A stretch of 64,000 bases of DNA from Cryptomeria japonica. Taxonomy: Eukaryota; Streptophyta; Pinopsida; Cupressales; Cupressaceae. Made by a program: the position numbers and the translations under genes. This document shows positions 35,596-46,745 of the stretch, one piece after another. Location of the stretch: assembly GCF_030272615.1 (NCBI RefSeq), contig NC_081406.1, forward strand, positions 171,142,361 through 171,206,360, given 5' to 3'. Each line of letters begins with the position of its first letter. The stretch's first letter is position 1. A model generated the notes under the pieces. It did no database searches. It was not told the DNA's origin and was given only the letters and a program-made list of their open reading frames with translations.

Positions 35596-36565
35596 TGTTG
35601 GCCATTTGGAGGAATTGATTATGTGTTGCATAGATGTTTTGTCATTGATGTCAACACTAGTTGTTTTGATGCTTTACCAACACCCTTCTGGTCCTAGTAG
35701 GATGAGTGATTTTCTGGTTGGTTTGGATTTGGCATGATCTGGTATGGTTTGGTTATAGAATTTTCTTGCTCATGATACTCATGCTCATATTCAATCAATT
35801 AGTTTTGGGGATGTTGTCCTGTTTGCTTGGAAGTTTGGCTTCTAGTTCCTATGAGGGTTTCACCAGCAGAGCTTTTGATGAATATCTTTGGTGATATGCA
35901 TAAATGGTGTTGGTGCAGCTTCTAGTGGAGTTTTAGGATGCTTATGGTGATAATGTTTGAGACTTTTGCGATGGAGATCATTGCTTTAGCATGTGGACCT
36001 ATATTGGGTCCCGATTGATCTAGGTTATGGGCCGACTTAATTTAACATGTGGATTGGACCTCTCTATGTGTTTCCAATATATCTTATGTGTTGGATATTA
36101 TTTGTTTTGTCTAACACCAACATGTTTTGTAATTATCTAATTGGTTTATTGTCTTGTGGCCAACCTGATTGTTTATGGTCGAGGGTTTGTATAAATATGA
36201 TGTAAGATCTCATTGTAGATCATATGGTATGGGATATAGATATGTAATGTATGAATAATGTAATATCATTCAGGTAGAAGATTTGGTCAATCATTGGAGA
36301 TTGAATGGGGTTTATGTAAGCAGATTTATTCCTTCAGTATTGAGCTTAACTGGAACTATGCTCAGACATAGGAGATGCTATGTAAATGCAGTTCAACACT
36401 TCTCGGAATTGTAATGTGGATTTCTACACAGTGAGTGAGACTCTTTTTATGATGAGTAGTGCGGTCTAGGCTATTGGCCTTCCTGCAAGTGTAGGACCCT
36501 CAATTGTGACAACTGATTCACCCCTATCCCTCTTATTTGCCTTTGGTTATTTGAATTGATTAACA
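35596..36565 (+). repeat. copia3 5' LTR
   Basis: 970 bp, from TGTTGGCC to ...GATTAACA. It includes a TATA box (TATAAATAT, 36190-36198) followed by GATGTAAGATCTCATTG, and near the 3' end GATTCACCCC with a pyrimidine tract, the counterpart of the G-runs in copia1 and copia2. Confidence 0.92.
36190..36198 (+). promoter_or_regulatory. TATA box in copia3 5' LTR
   Basis: TATAAATAT. The sequence downstream (AAGATCTCATT) is shared with the copia2 LTR at the same distance, which supports it as the core promoter. Confidence 0.6.
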
Positions 36566-36567
36566 AT

Positions 36568-36579
36568 TGGTATTAGAGC
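36568..36579 (+). other. copia3 primer-binding site (tRNA-iMet type)
   Basis: TGGTATTAGAGC, one C-to-T change from the consensus TGGTATCAGAGC. It starts 2 bp after the 5' LTR. Confidence 0.93.
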
Positions 36580-36623
36580 TTTGGTCCTCTCTACAGAAAT
36601 CTTAACCACTTGAGGAAGATCCT

Positions 36624-37618
36624 ATGGTGACTAATAGGTCAAGTTCATCCAGTTCATCTGGAGCTATCTTTTGGAGAGATATTCCTAAGCTTGATGGAAC
36701 AAATTACATAGTATGGAAGATTCAGATGGAGACTCATTTGAGATGCCTTGGCAAGGAGATATGGGAGATCACACATAATGATGTTACACCTAATAATTTG
36801 GTATCTGGCAATCCTCCTCTGACAAACCTAGATAAGGATCTTGGGAATGATTGTAGAGAAAGAGAAGCCCTCTTGTGTGCACTTTCTGATCAACAAATAA
36901 TGGGATTAACAGACAAATCATCTCAAAAGGCTATATGGGATAAGTTGGAGACTCTTAATAAAGATGACCCTACAATGAGGATTGCTAAAATTGATGGTTA
37001 CTGGGTGAGATATGAAAACCTGAAGATGGGAGAAGATGAAAGGATTACTGCATTCATGGAAAGATTAAATGATATTTTGTTATGGGAATTCAATGTTGTG
37101 GTGGAACTCTGAGTGAAGATGAAATTGTTTCTAAAGTCCTAAGAGCCCTACCACTAGCCTAAAAAATGAAGTCTACAACTATTAATGAGTTGAGAACAAT
37201 GGCTAATACATCTATCAACGGGGATACTTTGATTGGTAAATTATCTTTTTTTGTGCTTGAAGAATTTGGACCTTCTGGAGTTGTGAAGACTGAACCTGCT
37301 TTTCATGCATCTACATTTGCAACTGGTAAGCAAGATTGGAAAGATTTGTATGCAAAGGAATTGGATGATATGAAGAGAGAAGATGAATAATTTGAGCAAC
37401 TTGAAGCACTATTTTCTAGAAGAGTACCTAAAGGACCTGTAGGAAGTAAGTATGAAGGAAAAACACCTTTTAAATGTTTTGAATGTAATAAGATTGGTCA
37501 TTTTGTATCTAGATGTCCTAAAAGGAATTCAAGATTTGAAGAAAGAGTTAGAAGATCTTTTAAGCCTAACCCTGGATATCAGAACAAGTATAAGTACAAT
37601 AAAAATAGAGACAAATAA
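36624..37618 (+). pseudogene. copia3 gag
   Basis: ATG at 36624. The first 162 codons hold the UBN2-type gag: 'FWRDIPKLDGTNYIVWKIQMETHL' in part, 'LCALSDQQIMGLTDKS', 'KAIWDKLETLN' and 'MGEDERITAFMERLND'. A frameshift near 37080 leads to the frame at 37166-37390, then a TAA, then a zinc knuckle 'CFECNKIGHFVSRCP' at about 37471-37515 with all Cys and His present. The frame ends about 37617 at a TAA. It corresponds domain for domain to copia2 gag. Confidence 0.92.
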
Positions 37619-38287
37619 TGCTACATAGTAGATGAGGAAGGCATTACTGATTCTGATGATGAGCTGACATAAAACTCTGCTAGTCGTTCTAGAAATGGGA
37701 AGGAATGGGTGTTTGTGGCTATCAGGGAAGATGTTTCGGAACTTGAAGAGAATGTACCTGAAGAGAAGGCACTTGCTACTAAAATTTCAGACAAGTATGA
37801 ATGGGTAATTGACAATGGTTGTTCACATCATATGACTGGAGATAAAGGGAAGTTTCTATCTTTGCAAGAATTTGATGGCGGTTTGATTAAATTTGGAGAT
37901 GACAAAGCATGTATGATCAAAAGAAAAGGAACTATATCATTGGATGGTAAGAGAAATACTGACAATGTTTATTATGTTGAAGGTTTAAGGCATAATGTTT
38001 TGAGTGTAGGACAATTGGTGGATAAAGGATTTCAATTACAGTTCAAGGATGGAAAATGCAAAATTATTAACAGATTTGGTTTGGAGATTGCGACCGATAC
38101 ACAGACAAAAGGTAATATATTTCATTTGAATTCTGGTGAGAAGACATGTTTGATTACACAAATTGATGAGAGTTGGCTATGGCATAAAAGGTTGTGTCAT
38201 GTGAATTTTGATTTCATTGTGAAGATCAATTCAACTAAGGCAGTTAGAGATATACCTAAGATTATGAAGCCCTATAATCCGGTATGA
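37619..38287 (+). pseudogene. copia3 protease and pre-integrase region
   Basis: The 192-codon frame 37709-38287 is uninterrupted. The active-site stretch 'VIDNGCSHHMTGDKGKF' lies around residues 32-48, then 'EFDGGLIKFGDDKACMIK', 'GLRHNVLSVGQLVDKGFQLQFKDGK' in part, and the pre-integrase 'DESWLWHKRLCHVNF'. It is the best-preserved protease of the three copia elements and serves as the reference for Gln positions mutated to TAG in copia2. Confidence 0.93.
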
Positions 38288-38299
38288 AAATAATCTCAA

Positions 38300-39057
38300 A
38301 TGGGTAAACAAGTCAGAAACTCTTTTAGGAGTATAGAAGATAAATCTAATGATGTTCTTGATCTTATTCATACTGATTTGTGTGGCCCTGGTAAAGTTAA
38401 AAATTTTCAAGGTGATAGGTATTTCATGCTAATCATTGATGATTATTCTAGAATGATGTGGGTTACTTTTCTCAAGGAAAAATTTGAAGCATTTTAAAAG
38501 TTTAAAATCTTTTAGGCTAAAGTGGAAATTGAGACAAGATTGAAGATTAAATGTTTTAGGTCAGATCATGGTGGAGAATTCACATTCGATGAGTTTAATA
38601 ACTTTTGTGAGAAGCATGGAATAATAAGACAATTTTCTGCTCCCCGGACACCTTGGCAGAATGGAGTTGTGGAAAGGAAGAACATAACTATTTTGGATGT
38701 TGCTAGAACAATGATTATGGAAGCTAGTCTACCTCATATATACTAGAGAGAAGAAGTAAGCAAAGTGATTTAAATATTCAATAGAGTACATATCAAAGGA
38801 GAAACCGGTCAGACACCTTATGAATTATGGTTTGGCATTACAACTACAACTAAGTATTTCAAGATCTTTAGTAGTAAATGTTATATTAGGACATATGATA
38901 TCATTGGAAAATTTGATCCTAGATGTGATGAAGCCATATTTCTTCGTTATTCTAATGAAAGAAAAGAATATAGATGTTATAACAAAATATTATAGAGAAT
39001 TGTGCAGAGTAATAATGTCAAAGTGGATGAGCTGAATAGAGGTCAAATCAGAGTTTA
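38300..39057 (+). pseudogene. copia3 integrase, truncated at gypsy2
   Basis: The core motifs are intact: 'DLIHTDLCGPG' (first Asp), 'GDRYFMLIIDDYSRMMWV' and 'FRSDHGGEFTFDEF' (second Asp), then 'SAPRTPWQNGVVERKN' with the Glu. TAA and TAG stops lie at about 38496 and 38515, and a TAG at 38744-38746 at a Trp position. After 38746 the frame shifts and continues through 'FGITTT' and 'GKFDPRCDEAIFLRY' to 'NNVKVDEL', where gypsy2 begins at 39058. The last part of the IN C-terminus is missing. Confidence 0.92.
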
Positions 39058-40912
39058 TGAAAACTTGGAGAACCAACCTAGGAAGCTCAAGAATTCTGAA
39101 ACTGACTGTGTTTGTTTGCTAGACTGTAAAGGTTTTTTCAATTCTGAACACAGACGTGTCTTTATATTGCACAGACACGATTTCCTGACATAGACATGGT
39201 TCTGCTTAACCCAAACGTGATTCTGAGACTTTGTAAATGCAATGTTGATACTGAGAACACAGACGCGTTGCTTCCCTTCACAAATGCGGCTATACAACAC
39301 AGACGCGGTTATATCAGACACAGACACGTTTCTGCAAAATTTGTGCAATTTTTTCCAATCTGTGAAGTTATTTTGTGACCAAATTTGAATGTTTGATTGT
39401 TTTTTGTGACAAGAGGGCACAGTGTTGATGAGGACTCAATGTTTGCAAGTGTCTAGACAAAATGACTCAAAGAAAAGTGTGTTGTTTGATGTAAAATTGT
39501 TTTGCATACACTTGAAGACACAAAAGACACAATGTTTTTCTATTTGGTCTTGAATGTTTGAATGTTTAAAATAAGTCAAGCAAAATTCTTATGGCTGGCC
39601 AAGACAATAGTTGTTGATCCCACATGAGGTTTTACCCCCGAGGCTACGCTATTCAGAGCGGATACTTAGATGCTTGACCTCACTAGCTCCACCCTCGACA
39701 CTCACTTCTCAGGTCAACCAAGCATCAGTCCCCACGAAAACTCCCCGTGGCAAACTTTGTATCTCTACTAAGAACCGTATGTGTGTGGGCCGCTACTAGA
39801 GGTTCGACCTCCTGCCCCAACAACTAGAAGGATTTGGGCTTCTAAAACAAAAAGGTGCAAGTAAGGGCATCCACTCGTGTGGCTATACATGTGGCACTTT
39901 TAGCTCTGTAAATATAGAAGGCTCCCAGCCGGTAGGGGTTACGCCCTACAAATGATCAAATAAATTTGATCAAACGGGTTTATGGGGAGACATAGTGTCA
40001 GTATGAACTAATCAACACACGTTATTCATAGTTTTCACCATGAATGCAGTTATTTATAGTAGTTTGGAAGAAGATGGCTTTTCTTTTGCTACCACTTGGG
40101 TCGTTCTCTCCTCACTAGTAGTCCTAATGACCACACGGGGAGACAGGCCCTCTAAAGATGAAACAAAAAGAGCTCATTGCTCAAGACACAAAAGACAATG
40201 GTTCAATTTTAGTGCACCAATTGAAGTGTTTTCTAGTCTATGAAAACAAGGCACATAATAAAAATCCAAAACCCTTGCCAAGGACCTGCAACAAAGATTT
40301 ATTAGTAGTTTGGATTTTTTGAAATAATCACCCCTTCCTGCAAGCACATAGGTTAGGTAAATTTTAGATCCAAAAGACTTTGTGAAAATAGGGGCCTTCA
40401 ACAAAATGATTTTGCTTTCAAGACAAGCTGCACCAATTTCGTTAGCTAGATTTACAAATGTTAGCTCAAAATAATCCAGATCTAAAAAAAATTAAAACCA
40501 AATGACTAAAACCGAATCAATAAAACTCCAAAAATGAAATCAATGCACACAGATGCGGTTACCCCAAACACAGACGTGGCTCTCTGACATAGACGCACTT
40601 CTATGAAGCACATATGCGGTTTCAAAATTCAGACGCGGCTTCAGGACACAGACGTGTCTAAAAACACCACAGACGTGACTAAGGAACATAGACGCAATTT
40701 TCAGAATCTGCAAAAAATAAAATACTGTCAAGGATGTAGACGCGATCCAAGATCTCGAAAACACAACAGAAAACCAAAAACGTGATCTGAAAGTACGCAG
40801 ACGTGAAAAAACTAAAATGCCGTTGAAAATCTCAGATCTGCAACTTCAAAATATAATATCTGCAACAAGGATGTTAAATGCAAAAGGGACAAGGGTCCCA
40901 CCGGGTGTGCCA
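39058..40912 (-). repeat. Second copy of gypsy2 leader and primer site (partial tandem unit)
   Basis: Aligns over its full length with 51034-52886. It includes a primer-site copy at about 40894-40912 and the conserved leader block (about 39595-40180). It stops at copia3 sequence with no LTR beyond. Frames of 60-121 codons here, on both strands, come from motif arrays and have no coding counterpart in gypsy1. Confidence 0.9.
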
Positions 40913-40915
40913 AAA

Positions 40916-41707
40916 TGTTTACGGTGAAAATGGATACAACAATGATAATATTGAAAGACCAAATGGATTCAACCACAAAAACCCTAGCCTAACAACAACA
41001 AAGATCCACCATAACATATGAAGATTACCTAAGACAATGCAAATCAAATGAAATCACAAAGATTATACCATCACATATCCAATAGGGTTTGAATCTCCAT
41101 TCTTCCTATCTCCATTGATCTTGCTTGATATATTTGCTCTCAGATTTTATATGTGCACAAGAGCTCAACAAAGAACGGAATGTGGTTGCATGTAGGATCG
41201 CATATGAAAGTTCAAAAACGTAGTGTAGTCAAGTAGTCAATTGATCAAGTAGTTAGGGTTTGATAATGAAGGAAGCATCTCGTTATATAGAAGACACAAT
41301 ATGAAATGGAAGGATAAGATTGAGAGGTGTAAAAGGAGGTCGGCTATGATTAGAGGGTAGGTAGAGAAAATAAGAAAATAATGAAAGGGGTAGGTAGTAT
41401 AGGAATTAAGAGATGAATGACACGTGTCATGGGTAGAAAAGGCTAATGACTTTATTAAATAAATAAAGATTCATTTAATTAATAGAAGAATAGGGATCAA
41501 TTAAATAAATAAGATATTTATTTAATTTAGGAAAAGGATAATTTAAATAAATAAATGTATTTATTTAAATGAGAAATAAGGCTAGAAGAGGATAATTGAA
41601 TGAATTAAATAAATAAAGTTTTATTTAATTAATAGAAGAATTAGGCTTAGATAATTAAATAAATAAAATATTTATTTAATTAGACATGACAATTTTAGGT
41701 GTCTAAA
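40916..41707 (-). repeat. gypsy2 3' LTR
   Basis: 792 bp. Plus strand runs TGTTTACGGTG...TGTCTAAA, the final CA of the other copy being changed to AA. It carries a minus-strand TATA box at 41281-41291 and five successive A/T palindromes at about 41455-41690. Confidence 0.92.
41281..41291 (-). promoter_or_regulatory. TATA box in gypsy2 3' LTR
   Basis: Minus strand TCTATATAACG. The other LTR has TCTATATAAGG at 53256-53266. Confidence 0.55.
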
Positions 41708-41722
41708 TTTTGCCCCTCTTTG
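41708..41722 (-). other. gypsy2 polypurine tract
   Basis: Minus strand CAAAGAGGGGCAAAA directly before the 792-bp LTR, identical to gypsy1. It supports the LTR boundary at 41707. Confidence 0.92.
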
Positions 41723-42234
41723 AGACAATGCGGCTTGTCGCGTTGTTTCAAGGAAGATAATATGAACTGATACAAAGTTGCCCCAAGATGGGAATGATAT
41801 GCCCCCTCGAGAGATTGGATGAAAAATGTCTGAAAAGATCACAGAGAAGCTCTCAATAAGAAAGAAAGTCTAGAATGGACTGACCAGATAGGATAGAGTG
41901 ATAGAGTCATGGAATAAAGAAGACTGACTTGGGAGATGAGGGCTAGGACTAGGGCAAGCTATAAGATAGACCACGAGGGAAATACATCCTCATTGTCATC
42001 CACACATCCACGAGATCAGAGTGCAGAGGGAGATAAAGTAGCAGTAGTTAGCAGCGATGGCTTTGGTTCACAGATTCGATCTCATTCGCTGATATCAGAG
42101 GGCAGCAGAGACGGGAGAGCCAATAAGTACCACAAAACCTCCTTGTACTTTGTTGCATTTATTGTTGTCATTAATGCATGCTAGATAGGGTAATAAATGC
42201 GCTTTAGGATAATGTCAAAAAGTGTCAAAAATGT

Positions 42235-42475
42235 CCAAGCGCATCTGCGTTGGTGCCAGGTGCGTCTGTGTTAGGAAAAGCGTCTGTGCAGAATGCGGTC
42301 GCATCTGTGTCATGCAGGCGCATCTGTGAAATTCAAGCATGTCTGTGGAAGGTAGGCATGTCTGTGAAGAGCATAGGCATGTCTATGTTTTTCAGATGCA
42401 TCTGTGCAGAGTAGGCACGTCTATGTAGTCTATAAGCACGTTTATGTCATGAAGGCACGTTTATGTCTTCAAGGT
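42235..42475. repeat. Inverted motif array of gypsy2 (GCGTCTGTG type)
   Basis: About 12 degenerate units such as GGTGCGTCTGTG, AAGCGTCTGTG, GTCGCATCTGTG and GGCACGTTTATG. They are the reverse complement of the ACACAGACGCG-type units in the leader (39140-39330, 40550-40810 and their right-hand copies). Confidence 0.85.
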
Positions 42476-42574
42476 CAAATCGACAGTTCTTTGATGAACA
42501 TACGCTGTCGATTGGATAAGCTGCTGAGAGGATACACTCAAGTAGGTCTTCTAGGGAAGACTAGGATAAGTTGA

Positions 42575-42812
42575 GGCACTTTGTGATGAAAAATGAGTAC
42601 CAAGACATAGAGAGTACTTTGTGATGAACAGGGAGTACAAATATGAGCAGCACTTTGTGATGAACAGTGAGTGCAAAACATGTAGTACTTTGTGATGAAC
42701 AGTGAGTACCACTAGGATAAAAAGCAATACTTTGTGATGGACAATGAGTGTCATTAGGATAGAGTATCATATATATGTAGATAAAAAGTAGCATTTTGTG
42801 ATGAACAGTGAA
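42575..42812. repeat. Minisatellite of six TTTGTGATGAACAGTGAGT-type units
   Basis: Units with the core CTTTGTGATGAACAGTGAGT occur six times with spacers of 15-45 bp (about 42579, 42610, 42651, 42690, 42731, 42793). Minus-strand frames of 67 and 96 codons that read 'VHHKVL' again and again are products of it. Confidence 0.85.
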
Positions 42813-42863
42813 TGCCACTATGACTGACATGATTGATTTGCTTGACTGCAAGAGTATCTGCCT

Positions 42864-44768
42864 ATGCTAGAGTCACGAGAGAGATTCCCATTGACTCAGA
42901 GGTTGCGAACTGAGTTGACGTTCGAGGAAAGAGCTGTGATTGAGGCTATGGGATTGAGACATATTCTGTATGTGCCTGCGTTTCGGGTGAACATGGGATT
43001 TCTGACTACATTGGTGGAGAGGTGGCACTCTAAGACTTGCACTTTTCATTTGCCGATGGGGGAGATGACAGTCACCCTGGAGGATGTATACAGGATTCTA
43101 TAGATACTGATCAATGGGGAGCTGATTCCATACAATCGAGAGGGAGACAGGGATGCCTTGAGATTAGTGTTCCAGGATCCAGGACTGGAGATGAGGGCAG
43201 GACACGTGGCATGGGACACCATGACAGCGATAGGGTTGGCACTACCAACAGTGGTAGGAGGAGTGATCAGTGGGTACTTGTGTCTAGATAGAGTGACACG
43301 AGAGTTGGCTGTGGGCTGGGGGAGCACATTAGAGACACTGGTGACACATCACACCAGATATGACTGGGGACTCTGTGTGCTGGCACACTTATACTATGAG
43401 CTGCATCAGTTTGTTTACCATGGATTCGTGGGATTGGGCTGCAGAGTCACATTGTTATAGGTGTGGGCCTATGAGCATCTATCGGTTACACGATCGATAC
43501 ATTTCAAGGGTAGAGGTCATGGATGCAGTTTCGTGCATTTGTATGATATGATCACCTCGCAGCCATGGATTGGTAGGTTGGAGTATTGGCGGCGGGCTAT
43601 AGATGAGATTGATATGGTTATATGGAGGCCATACTTGGGATGCGAGCAGTGGAAGGCTGATGCAGTAGAGCTACCATACACCTTCTGGAGTAGGTATCTG
43701 ATTGGGTGGACACCCTATGTACTGGAGAGGCAGCTAGTTGACAGGGTGGGCAGGCAGTTTGGTAGGATCCAGCGGATGCCACGGGGTTCAGGCATGTACG
43801 CGCGGATGGTCAGGGATCAGGTGCACTTTGGGCTATTACTATCATATGATTAGGTTGTTACATAGCTAGTGGAGATGATGCCCTTACCCTAGGATATGTG
43901 GCCAGAGATCGAGGATGCCGACATGGATGCAGAGGACATAGTGTAATGGGCTGAGCATCCATTCCCACGCTTGACAGATCCAGGACAGCCGCTAGATGAA
44001 GATGGTGGTGGGGATGGTGATGATGATGGAGATGATGGGGGTAGAGGCTGATGGAGGAGGTGTGGTGTAGTTGGAGAGAGGAGGGTGGCACCACGGAGGG
44101 AGGGTGGAGAGGATAGACAAGCTCGGATTGTGAGGGGTCGCGGTGGATTGCCGCTTCAGATGCCAGCAGCATAGGGTCCCAGACAGGTGCAGGGACAGGG
44201 ACAGAGGCAGGTATAGGTACAGCCACCGGTACAGGCATAGGCACCCATATAGGGGGAACCATAGGCAGAGGCACAGGGGGTCGAGGCAGAGGAGGATGAG
44301 CTGGTTGAGCTAAGGGAGATCTGCTAGGGATAGGCAGATGAGATTCAAGACTTGGAGAGGGAGAGGGATCGACTCAGGAGGCGGCTCAGAGATATTGAGC
44401 GGGAGTGAGACCAGGCTATATAGCACTACACTGAGGCTGAGACAACATTGAGGGCTAGGAGACAGGCGGCACAGGACACAGGGGTTGGATATCCCTATGT
44501 CCTGTGAGCAGGAGAGGAGATAGGCTACTGGTGGGATCTATATTATGTTGTAGTGCCACCAGATCAACGGGCGAGGAGCTTTCGTAGATCATCGTGGACA
44601 ATGATAGCTATAGGAGGGAGCCAGAGGAGACAGGCATCTAGCGGTGGGGTTATGGGTCCTCCACCACCACTAGATAGAGGGGACAGGAGGGATGATCCTG
44701 GGGTGGGTCCTTCTAGTGCTCAAACTCCGTCGAGGCCAGGCGGCTCTGAGGGAGGGAGTTCATCATAG
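42864..44768 (+). pseudogene. Plant mobile domain (PMD) ORF of gypsy2, antisense to gag-pol
   Basis: One reading frame of 635 codons with no frameshift but 17 internal stops (by eye 13 TAG, 3 TGA, 1 TAA). N-terminal PMD, codons 1-330: 'GLRHILYVPAFRVNMGFLTTLVERWH', 'CTFHLPMGEMTVTLEDVYRIL', 'GLALPTVVGGVISGYLC', 'DWGLCVLAHLYYELHQFV', 'DMVIWRPYLGCEQW', 'LIGWTPYVLERQ'. Then an Asp/Gly-rich linker, an Arg/Gly and Pro/Gln-rich part, a Glu/Arg/Leu-rich likely coiled coil (about codons 480-545) and a Gly/Ser/Pro-rich tail. The PMD family (MAIN/MAIL-like, also in MULE and gypsy elements) is linked to silencing; what it does for a retrotransposon is unknown. Position and orientation match gypsy1. Translation may start at 42864 or slightly upstream ('LQEYLP'). 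Confidence 0.88.
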
Positions 44769-46503
44769 TCATAGAGGGCTCCCTATGTATCAGTATTGTA
44801 CCATTTTGTATTATGATGTAGACACCTTTGAGTGATTTTGTAGCCATATGATTTTGACATCATTGTATCATGATACTATTTATATATATATGAGATGATT
44901 CATCTTTGCGGTAGCTATATGCATGTGTACCTATGTGATGAGATGTTTCATGGTGCCTGTTTCTTATGTGATGAATGCTTATGATATGGATGCAAATATG
45001 TACATGAGGAAATGCAATATTTTTGTTCTTTTATGTTTTTAATATGTTATGCATGCACTTGTGAATGTATGAAATGCAGATGAATATGATAATATAGATA
45101 ACTGTGATGACAATGTAAGATGTGCTAACATGTGTTGTGTACAAGATGTGATGCAATTGTGATATCTATATGTATGTATGAAATTCTTATATGTGGTAAT
45201 GTAGGTGCAACTACATGAAATGCAAATATTTTTGGTGTCATTATACTCAATCATGTGATAGCAGGCTACTCGGACTTGAGAAGGACGATGGAAGTCAATC
45301 AAGAAATGGGGATGGAAGATAGAAGATATGAAAATGAAAGAGCTTCTTGTGCATTATCATCATTGAGCTTTATTATGGCAAGTAGGTTATGACAATCGAG
45401 GCGTATGTTCGACCCAGAAAGTCATTGTACCCATTTGCATGGAGATAAGACAGTCACAAACAAGGAATACCCCAGTTCATACTAGACTCATAGTGTCCTC
45501 ATATCCTTGGACAAGTCATAGCATTACTAAGAGACAATCCACAGACAACAAAGAAAAATAGGTGACGATACCCCATCCTCGCCTTTCTAGTCCAAGACAT
45601 CCTGGAGATAGAATCTCTAGTCAAAGACATCCCAAAAAAGCTAAAAGACATGTCACCAAAAGATAAAAATCAAAAGAAAACCAAGACTCGACACCAACAT
45701 CCACTGTAGTCCTCAAGGTTAGTGTCTCTTGTCACTTGTATAAGTCTTATTTGATTGTAGTAATAATGTTTACTTTCACAAAAATGATAGATAACACTAA
45801 ACCATAATGTTGTCTGAGTCTGTTGAAAGATTTGATTTGTTGAAACCCATTGTTGTTGTTGTTGTGTCTCATCTGAAACTGATTGAATCCATGAAACTAA
45901 TACTTTATTGCGAAGAAGATGGAACTTTATTGTGGATTGGCGATGCAAGTGTTGTTTTATTGCAGATTGTGCGCGAATAGACTGAAGAAAAGTGGAAGAA
46001 ACTATACTCCTCAAAACATGTGATGTTCTTAGTTCCACACCCATCACTAGATGTAGGATTTGCCTCAGCCACAGATAGGAGCTGATTTATTATGAATGGA
46101 AAGAGGTGAAAAGGGGGTTATTATGAGTAGATAGCCAATCTTGGGTAGATCAATAATAAGCCATGATGGGAATGGGTAAGTTTGTTATTGATGGATATGC
46201 TGTGAGTGTGTGCAAAGTGAGAGGATGAAATTGAATCCCAAAGGAGGGAGGAGCAATGTCTCTACACATGGTGCTGGTGACCCAGTTTTCACCATGGTAA
46301 TTGCCCAGGGTGCCATCGAAGTGGTTTTCACCGTTGGACGAAATGTTTTTCTTTACTTTTTTTTATTTTTTTATTTTTTTGTTGTCACAAGGTGCCTGTT
46401 TGCCAGGTTTTCACCAAGTAACGATTTTTCATTTTTTATGATTTTTTTGTATTTTTGAAATTTTTGATTTTTTTGTATTTTTGAATTAGGATATTCCAAA
46501 GAG
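44769..46503. other. gypsy2 noncoding region between PMD ORF and integrase remnant
   Basis: From 44770 to 45250 AT-rich with ATGAT and TATGTG phrases. 45510-45615 is the block conserved with gypsy1. 46340-46490 has long T-runs next to the IN stop. A 125-codon minus-strand frame (45670-46047) has a poly-Gln run and no family resemblance; I do not call it a gene. Confidence 0.55.
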
Positions 46504-46745
46504 CTATGTGTAGAACCTGCGAAGGTGCATGCTGTTGATAGGATCCTCCAAAGATTCACCCTTTGTGGTTGAAAGTTGATATGCTCTAGATCCATATGTT
46601 GTTGTAATGATGTAAGGACCAAGCCAATTTGGTTCGAACTTGCCTTTCTTCTCTCTGTCTTGTTGATTTTTAGGATTTTCTCTGAGGACCAAGTCACCTA
46701 CCTCAAATGTGTGAGGCTTGACTTTATGATTGTAGCTACAATGTT
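46504..46745 (-). pseudogene. gypsy2 integrase C-terminal remnant
   Basis: The minus strand reads 'YNHKVKPHTFEVGDLVL', 'RENPKNQQDREKKGKFEPNW', 'LGPYIITTTYGSRAYQLS' and ends '...INSMHLRRFYT' with TAG. It matches the C-terminus of gypsy1 IN (24116-24360) along its length, including the 'NQQDREKKGK' core. No zinc finger or catalytic core precedes it, so integration in trans would have been needed. Confidence 0.92.

Noticed and set aside
39058-41707. A single 2,650-bp LTR for gypsy2
   Set aside because: It contains an internal primer site 3 bp from a TG...CA boundary, a leader homologous to the gypsy1 leader, and no primer site follows it at 51034; the LTR is 792 bp.
42235-42475. CRISPR-like array of short repeats
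   Set aside because: Units are degenerate, 10-12 bp, without constant spacers, and lie in a plant retrotransposon.
42551-42851. Minus-strand ORFs of 67 and 96 codons with repeated 'VHHKVL'
   Set aside because: Products of the six-unit minisatellite.
43858-44274. A 138-codon Pro/Val-rich minus-strand ORF
   Set aside because: It is the antisense shadow of the Gly/Arg/Gln-rich part of the PMD ORF.
42864-44768. TAG as a sense codon (Gln or Trp) in this genome
   Set aside because: Functional-looking stretches elsewhere also end at TAG, TGA and TAA decays occur too, and all fit C-to-T or G-to-A damage; plant nuclei use the standard code.
45670-46047. A 125-codon minus-strand ORF with a poly-Gln run in gypsy2
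   Set aside because: It lies in the noncoding region after IN, has a simple CAA/TTG repeat, and gypsy1 has nothing comparable.
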